The translations under genes were made by a program, and so were the position numbers. From positions 310,001-374,000 of the forward strand of contig NBIV01000001.1 of the NCBI GenBank assembly GCA_003194525.1: a stretch of DNA of 64,000 nt, in the 5' to 3' direction. Positions 19,237-30,232 of this stretch are shown here, in pieces. Each line of letters starts with the position of its first letter. Position 1 is the stretch's first letter. The notes under the pieces are model-generated. The model made no database searches. It was not told where the DNA came from and was given only the letters and a program-made list of their open reading frames with translations. The stretch comes from Gracilariopsis chorda. Taxonomy: Eukaryota; Rhodophyta; Florideophyceae; Gracilariales; Gracilariaceae.

Positions 19237-19687
19237 GATTATGCTAGTCAGGTGTTGGAAGGATGTTTTTGAAGATGCAGACAAGGACGGAATGATCCAA
19301 GAAGTGTGACCTGCCGCCAGTGATGAACAATTCGCTTTGTTCTGCCCCTTTGTACACTGTGCTGAGTGAAGTTACAACCATTAACAAACTACATGGGGAG
19401 AGGTAGACATGATATCAGCACGGTCAGCTAGATACGACGGTACATGGGCTTCTTCGTCAGTAAACGAATCAAGCGTGCACCCTGTGATTCCTCTCAGACC
19501 TCGTTGCTTCAAAATCAGGTACGTTAGGAGGGTAAAACGAACTGCTATCGGGAGTGAAGTCCGACACCCTCATCGAATCTGGTATGCAATAAATCGAACC
19601 TTGAAAGATCTTCCACTCCTGAGCTGAAAAAGGAAATTCCAATGTTTAGTTGCAACCTCGCTAACCTTTCCGCGTTTCATATTTTTC

Positions 19688-19746
19688 CTGATTTGCCTGT
19701 GAAGCGTGTGCTCACTGAGTGAGCACACGCTTCACAGGCAAATCAG
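19688..19746. repeat. 59-bp near-perfect palindrome (29-bp arms, 1-bp centre)
   Basis: The left arm starts CTGATTTGCCTGTGAAGCG and ends GCTCACT; after a single G the exact reverse complement follows, ending AAATCAG. All 29 positions pair. It could extrude as a cruciform or give a hairpin RNA. No coding frame or known element surrounds it. Confidence 0.9.
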
Positions 19747-21557
19747 TGAGCCTCACTCCCATCCATCGAAGTCATGGGCTTCTGCCTACAGTGACATTTC
19801 CTACTCTGGCCAGTGAAAGACAATAATATTCAAACATCCTCCACCATGGTTTTGGTCGGCATTCAAATTCTTCGTAGGCGCTTTTCACATGGGGCATTTA
19901 GTAACGTTTCTCCATTGGCCGAAGCCAGTAATATCAAGACTTCTGGCGCAAGTATGCGCACTAAATGACTCTACTGACGCCTACTTGGGTCCATGGCCGT
20001 CTTCCTGCATGACAGAGGGCACTACGTGGTTTCTTTCAACAATATTTAACGGTCGTGAACAAAGACAAGACGCGGATTAAGCTTCAAAACTGAAGGTCCA
20101 ATGGTTTTCATATGAGAATCTTCCTCCTGTGGGCGCATAAACGTCAGAACCCAGCATCTCAACATGAGGATCAACCAATCTCTCCTAAATGAGCCAAACG
20201 AAGCAATGAGTGATGCGGTTCCTGGTTCCGTACCGCGTCTCCGTTCCGAATCCTATCGTTCAGAGGGCCGCATACAGGAGACCCGTGCGTCCTCATCCAA
20301 TCAGTTAACAGAACAACGAGATACGATGATCCTACGTTCAAGGATGTATTTCTGTTCCTGCTACTCGTTGTGGGCTCACATGAGTCCGGAACTGAGGCCA
20401 GTTCCAGCAGCAGACTAAATCGCAGATTCATTTCGCTCTCATCAGCTTCAGATAAGTAGGAAGTTACACAAACCTCGACGGACGGAATAGTGTATTGTAG
20501 CCTCGGATGGAGCGCTGGACTTGCTCGTGTGATCCCTCATCATATTACTATCGTAAACTGATGTGACTTGGCGTGCAATTGCAGGAGAGCTGCTTGGAAG
20601 AAGGTCGCTGTATTCCTTGGAAGTGGGGGGTAGCATGGGCAGACAGGAATGGCAACTGTTTCCCTTTCAGCAACTAGAACACATCTTCAGCTTTAGCGAG
20701 GACATGACTTTTCGATTATTTCTATGCGTGGTGTTTGTCGAACTTGGTGCCGAACGGGACATCCCAACGCCAAGTCGTTGAAGAGTTATCAGAATCTGCA
20801 AGGACGAGAAGGAGCTCTACAGGCAACGTAGTTTGTTTGGATCAGTCTCGGAGCCTAGCTAGCATATGCGGAAAAGAAAACGCGCCGATAACAAGCAAAA
20901 TGAGGAAGACCATTCAGATAGTGTTGCCGGCGCGCTGGCACACCTTGCGAGAATTGAATGTGTGTCAGGCGGTACAGCCAACTTTTGTTTTTCTGATAGA
21001 AGCCGTCATGACACATGCAATGGCCACTGAGTTGTTCAAGGAACCGAAATGCTGATGTGATGATATCGGATATGATATGATATCGGATATCATCGCTGCC
21101 GTCCGGTTTATGAGACGAATGCAAGTACTACAACTGAGCTAATAAAGCAGATGTACCGGCACGGCGGAAACTGAGCATAATGGCTTCAATTGACATAAAC
21201 GCGGAATGCGAACAACAAGTCCAGAAGTCGTTGAGCTCAACGTGAGCGCAAACGCTTGAAACCAATGGTCGTATTGCGGCAAAGATGCAAACGGCGCGTG
21301 GTAACGTGTCAGGCGGGAAACACTATGCATGTGGGGGAGGCGGCTGGTCGGCTGTTTCCAATGGCCTGAACGGTTATGAACGCACTGCGCCAGTTACGCG
21401 AATAATCGGCCAGTTTGGGACAGCAATCAGCCAATAGAAACGAACGATACGATGCCGGCAGGTGCTGTGATCTCGCGAAAGGACGCCAGCCACGTGCCGA
21501 CTGCGCAATCATCGGACAACACACAGTCGTTACGCGCTCCAAAAGCCTCCATCCTAT

Positions 21558-21576
21558 CCCCCCCCCCCCCCCCCCC
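21558..21576. repeat. Run of 19 C
   Basis: This homopolymer lies about 395 bp upstream of the TPR gene start. The length is likely uncertain in the assembly. On the other strand it is a G-run able to form a quadruplex. Confidence 0.9.
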
Positions 21577-21970
21577 AGTTGGCTTCAATCGCATCTTCCT
21601 CGCAGCTTCCTCCCCTCCGTAACGGCCATTTCCCCAGCATCCGCCTGCGCAACGTCTGTTTCGTTCCTTCCTCTCTGCGCCGCCGCCCGCCTTCTTGTCA
21701 ATGCCCTTTCGCCCTACTCGTTCCGGGCGCCTCTCGCGCCCGTACCTTAAAAAGCACCGTTTCCACTTGGTGTTTGCCCACGCGCAGCACGACGCCCCCC
21801 CCATCTTCTTTTATCCGCAACCGGTGAGGAGCAACTCCCGCTGCTTGTGAACGCTTCCTATTTTCCTGTTACCATTCAACTGCATCCATTTGCCCCAAAC
21901 CCCATTTCCGCACTTCCGCTCGTCATTGTGAACGTTTTTCCTCTGTCGCGTTCCGAATTTGCATACCAAC

Positions 21971-22798
21971 ATGCCTACCGCAGCTGTGCCTGCCTATCGT
22001 CAATCGTACATCGAGAAGGATCGATGTGTGCGCAACAGCACAGCCGTCAAAATTCCCGGTGTGGACATGATGCAAGGCTTCACTCTGAGTAAGACAGAGT
22101 TCGAGAATCTTTTCCTCCAGACCGCCGACAATGTGGACGACGCCACCAGACCAAACCCCCATCAAAAGCAGCAGCGCTTCCGCCGAAAACCGCAACGCAA
22201 GACAACTCCTTTGAATGAAACGAAGACCGATACCAACCCTAGCTCACGCCCGTTTCGGGCCGCCGCCAAGGTTGTTGAGCCCACCATTAGCAATTCGGAA
22301 GAAGCAATAGACTATGCAGACCTTTGCAGGAAACACGCCGCATCGCTGCAACGCTGTTTGCCCCCGGATTACGAAGGTGCTGGAGAATTCTTCGAGAAGG
22401 CTGTTGATGCAAGGGCGAAGCATGGACTGTTTTGTACCCCCGACAATGCTGATGCGCATGTAGAGTATGCGCAGAATTTGAGTAAGAGAGGGCTTACCCC
22501 GGAGGCGGAGTATCACCTGCGAAGTGCGGCTGATATCTATCGTATGTTGGATGCTCGTTCTGCGAGAAAGTATGGTGATGTACTGTTATACATGGCGGTG
22601 GTTATCGATCGCCAGGGTCGTTTGGCAGAGGCGGAGAACTTTTATCGGTCCGCTTTGGCGGTGTACCGAAAGAACAAGTTGTCAGACGATAACGTCAGGG
22701 TCGGTATTGACAGCTTGAGTAATAATCTTCGTGCCCAGGGTCGGGCTGATGAGGTTGATACTGTTGTCAAACGACATTTCTTGGGGGCACTAGACTGA
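21971..22798 (+). CDS. TPR-repeat protein
   Basis: I start at the ATG at 21971 (AAC-ATG-CCT), giving 275 codons. Residues 1-110 are polar and probably disordered, with a short hydrophobic block (MMQGFTLSKTEFENLF). From about residue 115 there are three to four tetratricopeptide repeats of the kinesin-light-chain type: ADAHVEYAQNLSKRGLTPEA, then GDVLLYMAVVIDRQGRLAEA with NFYRSALAVYR, then a last unit DSLSNNLRAQGRADEVD. TPR arrays are protein-binding scaffolds; the partner cannot be told from sequence. It converges on the formate-tetrahydrofolate ligase gene, with 205 bp between the two stop codons. The upstream 400 bp are pyrimidine-rich. Confidence 0.8.
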   Translation: MPTAAVPAYRQSYIEKDRCVRNSTAVKIPGVDMMQGFTLSKTEFENLFLQTADNVDDATRPNPHQKQQRFRRKPQRKTTPLNETKTDTNPSSRPFRAAAKVVEPTISNSEEAIDYADLCRKHAASLQRCLPPDYEGAGEFFEKAVDARAKHGLFCTPDNADAHVEYAQNLSKRGLTPEAEYHLRSAADIYRMLDARSARKYGDVLLYMAVVIDRQGRLAEAENFYRSALAVYRKNKLSDDNVRVGIDSLSNNLRAQGRADEVDTVVKRHFLGALD

Positions 22799-23003
22799 TC
22801 CTATACGTCCCGTGATAGAATCAGAACCGTCCTGAGCCCCTCGCTTTATCTGCTACCGGACGTAACTGCTGTCACCGTGATCCCCAGCTTTCCTGGTGTT
22901 GCACAGTTCAGCAGGTCTGTGTGTTCCAATAGTTTTCGATCTTCCCAATTGACTTCACCTCCTTCGATATCATCTTCCATGTAAAGCTTTCAAAACTTTC
23001 TCA

Positions 23004-24992
23004 TCACATCAGTCCTATGACCCGCCCCGTTTCTGTATCAACATCCACATCGTAGTACGATGGGCGAGTGGGCAAGCCAGGCATAGTCTGAATACTCCCA
23101 CAAATCGCCAATACAAACCCGGCTCCAGCACTTAGACGAACCTCTCGAACTGGCAAAACGAAACCTTGCGGTGCGCCTTTCAAAGAAGCATCTGCAGATA
23201 GGCTGTACTGTGTCTTTGCAATACATACTGGCATCTGTCCAAACCCTTTCCGCTCATACATGTCTAATCTCTCAGCTGCTTGTTCTGAAATCTCTATACC
23301 ATCTGCGCCGTATACCTTTGTTGCAATGGTCTCGATTTTCTTCCGCAACGACTCGTTGTCATTGTAAACGAATTGAAAGTTTTTGTCCGGGGCCGTAGTT
23401 GCATTGATTACGGCGTTCCCAAGATCAATCGCACCTTTTCCGCCTTCTTCCCAATGATTTGATACTACTGCATCGAAAGCACCGGCTTCCTTCGACAATC
23501 TCACTATGCATTCTAGTTCTCGCTCGCTGTCGCTGTGAAATCTATTGCAGCAAACGACAACTGGTACGCCGTAAAGCTTCGCATGTTCAATATGACGCTT
23601 CAGATTCGCGAACCCTTTCTGGACAAGTTCCACATTTTCTTCAGTGTAAACGGAAGGTAGTGGCACACCAGCCGCAACTGGAGGTCCTCCGCCATGCATT
23701 TTGAGTGCTCGAACAGTTGCAATTAGTACAATCACAGAAGGTTTCACTCCCCCAAGTCGGCACTTCAGATGGACAAATTTCTCCAGGCCAATCTCTGAGC
23801 CGAAACCAGCCTCAGTTACAGCAAAACCGTCGGAACCCACAAGCTTCAAAGCCAACTGGTCCGCCACTACAGACGAATTTCCGGACGCCAGGTTTGCAAA
23901 AGGTCCTGCGTGGACGAAGGTTGGCGTGCCTTCCAGCGATTGCAGCAAGTTTGGCATCAAAGCGTCTTTCATCAGCACGGTAAGTGCCCCCGCCACGCCA
24001 AGGTCTTCCGCAGTAATCAAATCTCCGGACCTTGATTCCGCTACCACTATGCGACCAAGCCGATCACGAAGGTCTTTCAAGCTAGTTGCCAGAGCGAGAA
24101 TAGCCATGATTTCTGAAGCGACCGTAATGTCGAAGCTAGTATCTCGCAAGTAACCTTTCTCAGTCGGTGATTTTCCGATTGTCATAGAGCGAAGATATCT
24201 ATCGTTTACATCTACAACGCGATTCCATTGAATAGTGTCGGGGTTGATGTCAAGCCGCACAAACTTCGAGATCTCCTCAGGGTTAAGCTGATTCGGGTCA
24301 TTTGTGGTTATTCCTAACTTTCTCAAACGTCCAAACATATTGCGACCGAACCTTCGAGATCCATCCTTTGGGTTTAGAGGACAAAGCCTTCCAAAGAGTG
24401 CTTCATCGGTTTGATTCCTTTCATGTAATACGCGAGTGTCGATTGCAGCTGCGAGCAGATTGTTAGCAGCTGATATCGCATGAATATCACCAGTCAAATG
24501 AAGGTTGAAATCATCCATGGGGATGACTTGACTCCATCCTCCTCCGGCTGCACCCCCTTTTATACCGAATGTTGGACCTTGGCTTGGCTGTCTAATGCAC
24601 GTGAATACGTTCTTATCCAAGTGTGCGCCCAACGCCTGGCTGAGACCAATTGTGGTGGTGCTCTTGCCCTCACCCAAAGACGTAGGGTTTATTCCTGCGA
24701 CAATGACAAGGTGGCCATCCGGAGAACTTTTAAGTCGATCTCGAACTTTGAGAGAAACCTTTGCCTTGGTCGTCCCGTATGTAATCAGTTCTTCCGGTAG
24801 GATGCCAGCCGCCTGAGCAACTTTCGTGATTGGTTGTATGGATACCGACTGAGCTATCTCAATATCGGACGGCACGGGTTTTGTCGGAGTAATCTTCCGC
24901 GCAGTACCAACCATGCTTGTGAATGATTTGGAACACACCCTGGTAATGGTCTTTCTGGCGTTGTGAGATAAGCGATTAACGGAATCACGCAT
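23004..24992 (-). CDS. FTHFS: Formate-tetrahydrofolate ligase (10-formyl-THF synthetase)
   Basis: The 662-residue, single-exon protein catalyses formate + ATP + tetrahydrofolate to 10-formyl-THF (EC 6.3.4.3), feeding purine and formyl-Met synthesis in one-carbon metabolism. The ATP loop [10 protein letters not shown] begins at about residue 107. Other family blocks are present: [87 protein letters not shown], and the C-terminal [20 protein letters not shown]. The first 45-50 residues before [10 protein letters not shown] are basic and Ser/Thr-rich ([20 protein letters not shown]), which suggests an organelle presequence, mitochondrial or plastid. It is monofunctional: no dehydrogenase/cyclohydrolase domain precedes it, as in plants and bacteria. 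It looks complete and intact. Confidence 0.96.
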   Translation of the reverse strand: MRDSVNRLSHNARKTITRVCSKSFTSMVGTARKITPTKPVPSDIEIAQSVSIQPITKVAQAAGILPEELITYGTTKAKVSLKVRDRLKSSPDGHLVIVAGINPTSLGEGKSTTTIGLSQALGAHLDKNVFTCIRQPSQGPTFGIKGGAAGGGWSQVIPMDDFNLHLTGDIHAISAANNLLAAAIDTRVLHERNQTDEALFGRLCPLNPKDGSRRFGRNMFGRLRKLGITTNDPNQLNPEEISKFVRLDINPDTIQWNRVVDVNDRYLRSMTIGKSPTEKGYLRDTSFDITVASEIMAILALATSLKDLRDRLGRIVVAESRSGDLITAEDLGVAGALTVLMKDALMPNLLQSLEGTPTFVHAGPFANLASGNSSVVADQLALKLVGSDGFAVTEAGFGSEIGLEKFVHLKCRLGGVKPSVIVLIATVRALKMHGGGPPVAAGVPLPSVYTEENVELVQKGFANLKRHIEHAKLYGVPVVVCCNRFHSDSERELECIVRLSKEAGAFDAVVSNHWEEGGKGAIDLGNAVINATTAPDKNFQFVYNDNESLRKKIETIATKVYGADGIEISEQAAERLDMYERKGFGQMPVCIAKTQYSLSADASLKGAPQGFVLPVREVRLSAGAGFVLAICGSIQTMPGLPTRPSYYDVDVDTETGRVIGLM

Positions 24993-25806
24993 TAATGAAC
25001 AACCTTAGTGCCTCCTCCGCAATCACGAATCTGTTCTGCGCCTTTTCAGATTCTTACACCTTTACCAAAGGTGGTGCGTTGAAGCAGTGCCTGAGATTCT
25101 TCCTCGCTTTTGAAGATGAAAGTGCACACTCTTGTGTGGTTACCAAGGGTATCTTGGATTAGTATCTTTGTACAGTAAGTTCATTTTGTGATTCGAGATT
25201 TGATAAATATTCAGCCTCTCTGGGTAGGTTTAGAAACACTTGGGTACCGAATCGGCAAAGGTACTGTAGCGATCGCTAACCCTTAACCAAACCCTAAGGG
25301 TTAGCTGTACCTTTGGTAGCAATCCACATGCGGTAGATGGAGTCGTGCTACAAAACGGCAAACGGATGTCCAAACTGGGGTCAGGGTGTTACAAGAGTAA
25401 CCGGCTTCAGAAGGCTAATCCTCACCTATCTTGTCCTGCTAATGCCCCAGATGCCTTTCTCGGCCTGCTACGGAGTCTTTAATATATTCGACATAGACGT
25501 GACGTGGTAAACTCCCCCCGCTCAAGGAACGGTAAGGGCTTAAAACGGTGGAGATACCTTTGTTGTGCGGAGTCGCCGAAAGTAGTGCTGGCGTTTATGA
25601 AAAGAGATGATTTCTTTGAGAAAGAATTTCTACCGCATATTCGGAATTAGAATAGCAGTTCGCAAACGCAAACCAGAAATCAACAACGAACCTTTTCTTG
25701 GAAGGCCAGTAATTCGCATACACTCAGAATAGCTTGGAACACTTGTACCCCTAGATATGTGTGTGTTTATATGAGCTCGCGTCTCTAATTCCAAGAAACG
25801 TATGGG
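24993..25806. other. Intergenic spacer with an interrupted inverted repeat
   Basis: No gene is recognised. The first part should hold the promoter of the formate-tetrahydrofolate ligase gene. A 60-bp inverted repeat lies at 25256-25315, and beyond 25800 a LINE fragment begins. Confidence 0.4.
25256..25315. repeat. 60-bp interrupted inverted repeat
   Basis: The outer arms CAAAGGTAC / GTACCTTTG (9 bp) and inner arms GCTAACCCTTA / TAAGGGTTAGC (11 bp) are both perfect, with unpaired bases between them and a 9-base centre. It could be a small MITE remnant or a structural element. Confidence 0.6.
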
Positions 25807-26560
25807 TTACATTGAGAAGAACCCCCCTCTCTCTAGATGCGCCAACAGCTTTTCTGGCCATGTTCTTACTATTGATTCGGCGTCAGAGCCCTGCCTCTCT
25901 CGGAGAGGCGGGAGCTCTCGACGCCAGGATGCCGCTCTTCGGCGGCATCTAAGAACGAAATGGTCTACACTATTAAGTAGGTTGAGCCCACATCCGAGCG
26001 GGCAGAAGCATTTCCTGTTGTTGAGAAAAGTGGAGACTGGATGTAGCGTCGGAACATGACCTGTGAATATCTGCGACAGAGCTGTATGCGCCCTCCTTAG
26101 AGTCAATACCTTTGATAGTGTCTCTGGGACTTCGCTTACTGGCTCTGTGCTCGTAAGACCGACGCGGGTTCTCTGTTTCACTTCCAGGAAGTCGATCTCT
26201 TTCCGGAGCTGCTGCGATAAGGGGAGACCAAGGCTCTTCCTTGCAAGTTCGTCGGCAGGTTCATTTTGTGGTAACCCGCAGTGTCCCGGTATCCAAACAA
26301 TTTGACATTGGCAATAGTTAGTTATCAATGTCGTGCATTCAGAGATGTCCTGTAGCTGGCGTGTTTGGCGTCGTTGGGACGTTTGCAAGCCATGAACGAG
26401 GCTTTTCGAGTCCGTAGCAAATCTGATTGTCCCTCTCCAGCCACAGCAAACTTTCACAGCAATTTCGGATAGGGCTCGCCGGTTGTACCCCTATACCCAT
26501 GAAGGAACGAAAAAGCGGCTGAGTATAGCTACTGACAAAGAGGAATAGTGGAATCTCATT
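25807..26560 (-). mobile_element. LINE fragment: RNase H and zinc-binding 3' part of ORF2
   Basis: The open frame 25807-26457 encodes the end of a non-LTR retrotransposon ORF2. An RNase H region has RFATDSKSLVHGL, holding one catalytic Asp, then VWIPGHCGLPQNEPADELA with the last catalytic Asp. It is followed by a Cys/His region CPLGCGLNLLNSVDHFVLRC of the kind found after RT-RNase H in such elements. The upstream part, with the Glu region YNRRALSEIA, is visible to about 26560 but is interrupted by a stop. No RT or endonuclease domain is found beside it, so this is a truncated, dead copy, presumably cut off at its 5' end as LINEs usually are. A homologous fragment lies at 31192-31226 plus 59741-60045. 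Confidence 0.85.
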
Positions 26561-27602
26561 GATACCCTTGGTACCTTCGTACTCGAATCAAGCTATGCTT
26601 CAGACCTAGTTCAGCCCTTAACAGAGCGCAGCCCCTGTCCATGCGCTGTTCACCTACATGTAGGAGCGCTATGGCAAGCAAACACATACTGTGAGAAGCC
26701 TCGGTTGGCTCACAACAACCAGCTCCGGAAAAGTTTACATGGGGTTACATTCCTTAGTCTGCTATTCCCTAAGGTATTGAGTTGCTCGCTATCGATATCA
26801 AATGGTGATTCTTTTAGTGCTTAAGTTGTCGCCAGTGCGTCTACTAATCTATCCTGTGGACGTGGCACGCTTCATTTCGATGTTATGAGAGATATGTTGC
26901 CTCGAGTTATCTTTTTGCAAGAAGCCAGGAACATCTTTGGCTATTGGCTCTTTGTATCTTACATACGTGTCTTTCTTTGCACACAGACTTCCAGCAGTTT
27001 AACGCGATTGGTTGCGTTCGTGGAAGAGGACCCAGACTGTTCCGCATCATTCATAGCTTGTCGGTTATCCTCGCACAATTACTGGTCTTTCGCCGCGGGT
27101 CTGTTTGTGTGCGTGCATGTTCTCTTGAGCACATGAGGTCCCAGTCCGACATGATGATAGAGCAACTTATAATTGCCATCTTGGAGATGATCTTTCTTCG
27201 AGAAAGTCATTGATACCTTTCTCGAACGTCTTTGTACAAAAAGAGTCAACATATCGTGATGTACGATGTGCGTATATTCTAACCCTTGCGCCGCCGCCGC
27301 AAAAAGATTTGCAACAATTGTTGCGTCCGTTAACGATGCCACTGGCTGAACGGTAAGCTTTCTTATTAGTGATTGGTTTCTTAGTGAAAAGTTAGGTGGT
27401 GGCTTCCGTAGGGCATGTTAGCATGAAGCCAATGGTTTCGGCCATGATTCCAATTTGATCCCAAGACTACCTCATGGATGCTTCGTCTTCGACACTCTTC
27501 GCTCATGCTCTTGAGTCTATGGCACAAATTTGAAGCGAGTCACCATATGCCAACAGTACCTTGAGTAGCAGATGCATTCTCAAGATCAAACGTTGAGAAG
27601 GC
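26561..27602. other. Intergenic stretch
   Basis: No gene is recognised; ORFs are under 90 codons and overlap on both strands. It may contain more decayed element sequence next to the LINE fragment, but I see no definite part. Confidence 0.3.
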
Positions 27603-28973
27603 TTACTTTCGGACATCTTTTAGCTTCACAGTCACAGCAGCCCGATAATCAACTCTACCATTTGCAGCTGCATACATTTCTTGTTCTGTTCGGAGTGCCA
27701 TGGCCAATGCCTCTCCTTCTACCAATTTCTGATTATCCCTCCATGCTTCAAACAACTTCTCGACAGAAGTTTGCCTCAATTTGTGCGGTACCTTGGACTT
27801 TGGATTAAACGTAATCACAGGCTTAACAACTCCTTGCCTCGAAACGGTGTATCCATTGGGCCTCACGCCACCAATAACTTCACTACCTGGAACATATTGG
27901 ATTTGCAGGCCTGTCATGTTCGGCATTGGTATGACTGCGCTTGTGTTGGTATTGGACTTATGAGCGCTTGACATGGCCTGAGCAACAGACGGCAAGACAC
28001 TTCCCCCACTGCTTGCCATCTGTGATTTGGCCTGCGCTAGCCCACTCGGTTTCCGTAACAAAGAAATAACAGAGGGTTGTTTGGAACTTGTTCTAGTACC
28101 GCTGACATGACTCCAAGAAGCCGGTAGTCCGCTCCTTCGACCCCCTACAATAGATAGACTTGCCTTCTGTTTGGACGTTCTTTCTGAATTTGAAACGCTC
28201 AGGGCCTTTGCCCAGACTTCGCTAGCAGATCGCTTATTCCCTGTGTCTTCACTTTTCTGGCTTACGCTGGTTTGAGTTGAGACAAAATCTGTTGTTCCCA
28301 TTGCTGTGGTGGTCTGAGATCCCACTTTGTTGCTGGATATTCTATTTTGTGCAGGTTTTAGCTCTTGATGTGCGGGTGCTGTCGGCCGAGGATCTGTTGG
28401 TGGCTTGGCTGAGGTCGGCTGCTGTCCTTGCACATCGGACAGGTCTGTCTTGCCCTCGATGTTGTCTTTGTTTTTGCCTACCCTGGTTGATGACTCGTTC
28501 TCATGCCTTTTTTTTTTTGTAGAATCGTTCTGCGGAATGTCATTTTTCTTTTCTCGTTTCGGTGCAGGCTGAAAGACAGACTGAGAATTTGGCAAATTGC
28601 GCTTCGATAGTATGCTTGGACCAGCCTTCTTTTCACTGTTCCAGCCCTTCAAGGGGAGGGCAGGGCGCTCTGGCTCAGTAGATTTTCCCTCCTTCTTCGC
28701 GCCGTCTTCAGTAGGTTTGCTTACACACTTCGTTACTGCTGAGTAAACTGAAACTGGGTCGCGTTGCGAAGATGTAGCTGGAGTGGATGCCTTATGGTTG
28801 CGCGCTTGTTTCGCTGTTTCTGAGTCGGATTCAGCACCAGGGTTAGACTGCATCGCTCGAATAATGCCGACACGAAGGAGACGCGAGGCCTCTTCAACAG
28901 CTTGGGTTATTGACGGAATGCGCAAAACATCAATAAACATATGTGGGTTTCGTACGTAGCTTCGTCCTTTCAT
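27603..28973 (-). CDS. Disordered protein of unknown function with conserved-looking C-terminus
   Basis: This is 456 codons from the ATG at 28973. Residues 1-40 form a short ordered region (NPHMFIDVLRIPSITQAVEEASRLL read in two helices). Residues 45-340 are Ser/Thr/Lys/Gln/Pro-rich and look disordered, with basic nuclear-localisation-like stretches (KREKK, KKKRHE). Residues about 395-456 are again ordered and helical: SVEKLFEAWRDNQKL, then GEALAMALRTEQEMYAAA, then VDYRAAVTVKLKDVRK. The last block faintly recalls the end of the TFIIS central domain (acidic helix, Tyr, then Arg/Lys helix), but this is too weak to assign. The long open frame, ATG start and ordered ends separated by a linker argue that it is a real, probably nuclear protein. 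No function can be given. Confidence 0.6.
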   Translation of the reverse strand: MKGRSYVRNPHMFIDVLRIPSITQAVEEASRLLRVGIIRAMQSNPGAESDSETAKQARNHKASTPATSSQRDPVSVYSAVTKCVSKPTEDGAKKEGKSTEPERPALPLKGWNSEKKAGPSILSKRNLPNSQSVFQPAPKREKKNDIPQNDSTKKKRHENESSTRVGKNKDNIEGKTDLSDVQGQQPTSAKPPTDPRPTAPAHQELKPAQNRISSNKVGSQTTTAMGTTDFVSTQTSVSQKSEDTGNKRSASEVWAKALSVSNSERTSKQKASLSIVGGRRSGLPASWSHVSGTRTSSKQPSVISLLRKPSGLAQAKSQMASSGGSVLPSVAQAMSSAHKSNTNTSAVIPMPNMTGLQIQYVPGSEVIGGVRPNGYTVSRQGVVKPVITFNPKSKVPHKLRQTSVEKLFEAWRDNQKLVEGEALAMALRTEQEMYAAANGRVDYRAAVTVKLKDVRK

Positions 28974-30232
28974 TGCACGTTAAGAGGGTAGGATTGCGAT
29001 GTAGGTTAGCAAACTTCTTTCTCGGAGAAGACCTCTAAAGAGGTAGCTAGCATAAGATGCGAGGTAACTAACCATCTGAAGTAGAAGACGCTCGGAGTCG
29101 AGGGTCTTTGTGAACGTTGTTCATTGCCGTAGAAAGAAAAGTACGGTTCTCCTTGAGAAAAAGAAATGCAGTGGCACAGAAACAAACAGAAACAGGTGTT
29201 CCCTTCTTTATCTCTTGACAATGGCGTATGTCTATGTTGTGGATATCGCTGTCCTGAGATTACTTTGGACGGATAACAAATGGGGAACGCTGTGGCGCTT
29301 GCAAGGCGAACATACGCACAAGATGGACTTCTTTCTTCGGTTTTTCAGTTTCGCCACTATCCCCTCTGATTAGAAGCCAGCAAGCTTTGAACAGAGGGTT
29401 GGGGCCAACACCTCAACACTCTAGCATCCGCGCATACCCTAGAGGGACCCTCCGGCGAACTTCGCATTGAAGGAGACGCAGCGCAACTTGTACCAGCATG
29501 CCTCTAGCTAGCTAGGTAGCAAGCAAAATGGAGACAACATCTACGGGTAAGGGCTACCAAGGTTACTAAGCCGAAAACTGAAATTGTGTACCTACTTCGC
29601 TAGGTACTGTAGCAGGGAACTGTCGGTACGTGTAGCCTTCTCAAGTGCATGCGTTGTGATCATCTAACTCACGAGACATTCAGAAATATATTCACGCATG
29701 CCAAGTCAAGTCTCTGGGATTTATTGAGCACAATAATTGACAACTGTTCTATTGTTTCATTCTCCATAATACATCATGCGGACTGCAAGGGTATGCTTCC
29801 CCTTTAGAGCTACATGTACACGTACCATGCCGTTTCACCAACAAGGTCACAAAATGCTAGCAATCTCTAGTAGATATCTTCATTAGATACAAGGGCACTA
29901 CAGAATCTGTAGTACAGATCGCGCTCCATGCTCTGCAGCCAATCGGCTCTGCCCCTCCCACGGGCACTTCGTATTATCTCGAAGTCAGACTGCTCACGGC
30001 TGGGAGCTAATGAAGCACATGCGGTCCAGCCTATACCCAAATTCGGCAGTCAAACTCCACAAGTTTTTCTTTCTGGGTTCGTGATAGGCACTCTGTGTGT
30101 GACCAAGGCTGAAAGTCGTTCGCATTTCGGAGAAATAGAGGTCTGGGCTAAGGAAGAACTGAAGAACGACATTCGTGGCCCACCGTTGCTGCGAAAGGTT
30201 CCAAATCTCCTTGTAATTCCCTATAATACACC
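28974..30232. other. Intergenic stretch between divergent genes
   Basis: No gene is recognised. Both neighbours read away from it, so it should hold two promoters. A plus-strand ORF at 29928-30443 overlaps the next gene in another frame and looks like chance. Confidence 0.3.

Larger units (their letters stand above)
19237..21970. other. 2.7-kb intergenic region between divergent genes
   Basis: ORFs here are at most about 110 codons and match nothing known. The region contains a 59-bp palindrome (19688-19746), a short ATATC-rich repeat (21055-21093, repeated GATATCGGATAT) and a run of 19 C (21558-21576). The two flanking genes point away from each other, so both promoters should be here. The last 400 bp before the TPR gene are C/T-rich, like the leader of the bZIP-like gene. 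Confidence 0.4.

Noticed and set aside
21055-21093. Repeated GATATCGGATAT
   Set aside because: Short AT-rich direct and imperfect inverted repeat; too small and simple to call an element.
25271-25310. Telomere-like CCCTAA/TTAGGG motifs here and near 12870, 31210 and 62070
   Set aside because: Single scattered units, not tandem arrays; no evidence of an interstitial telomere.
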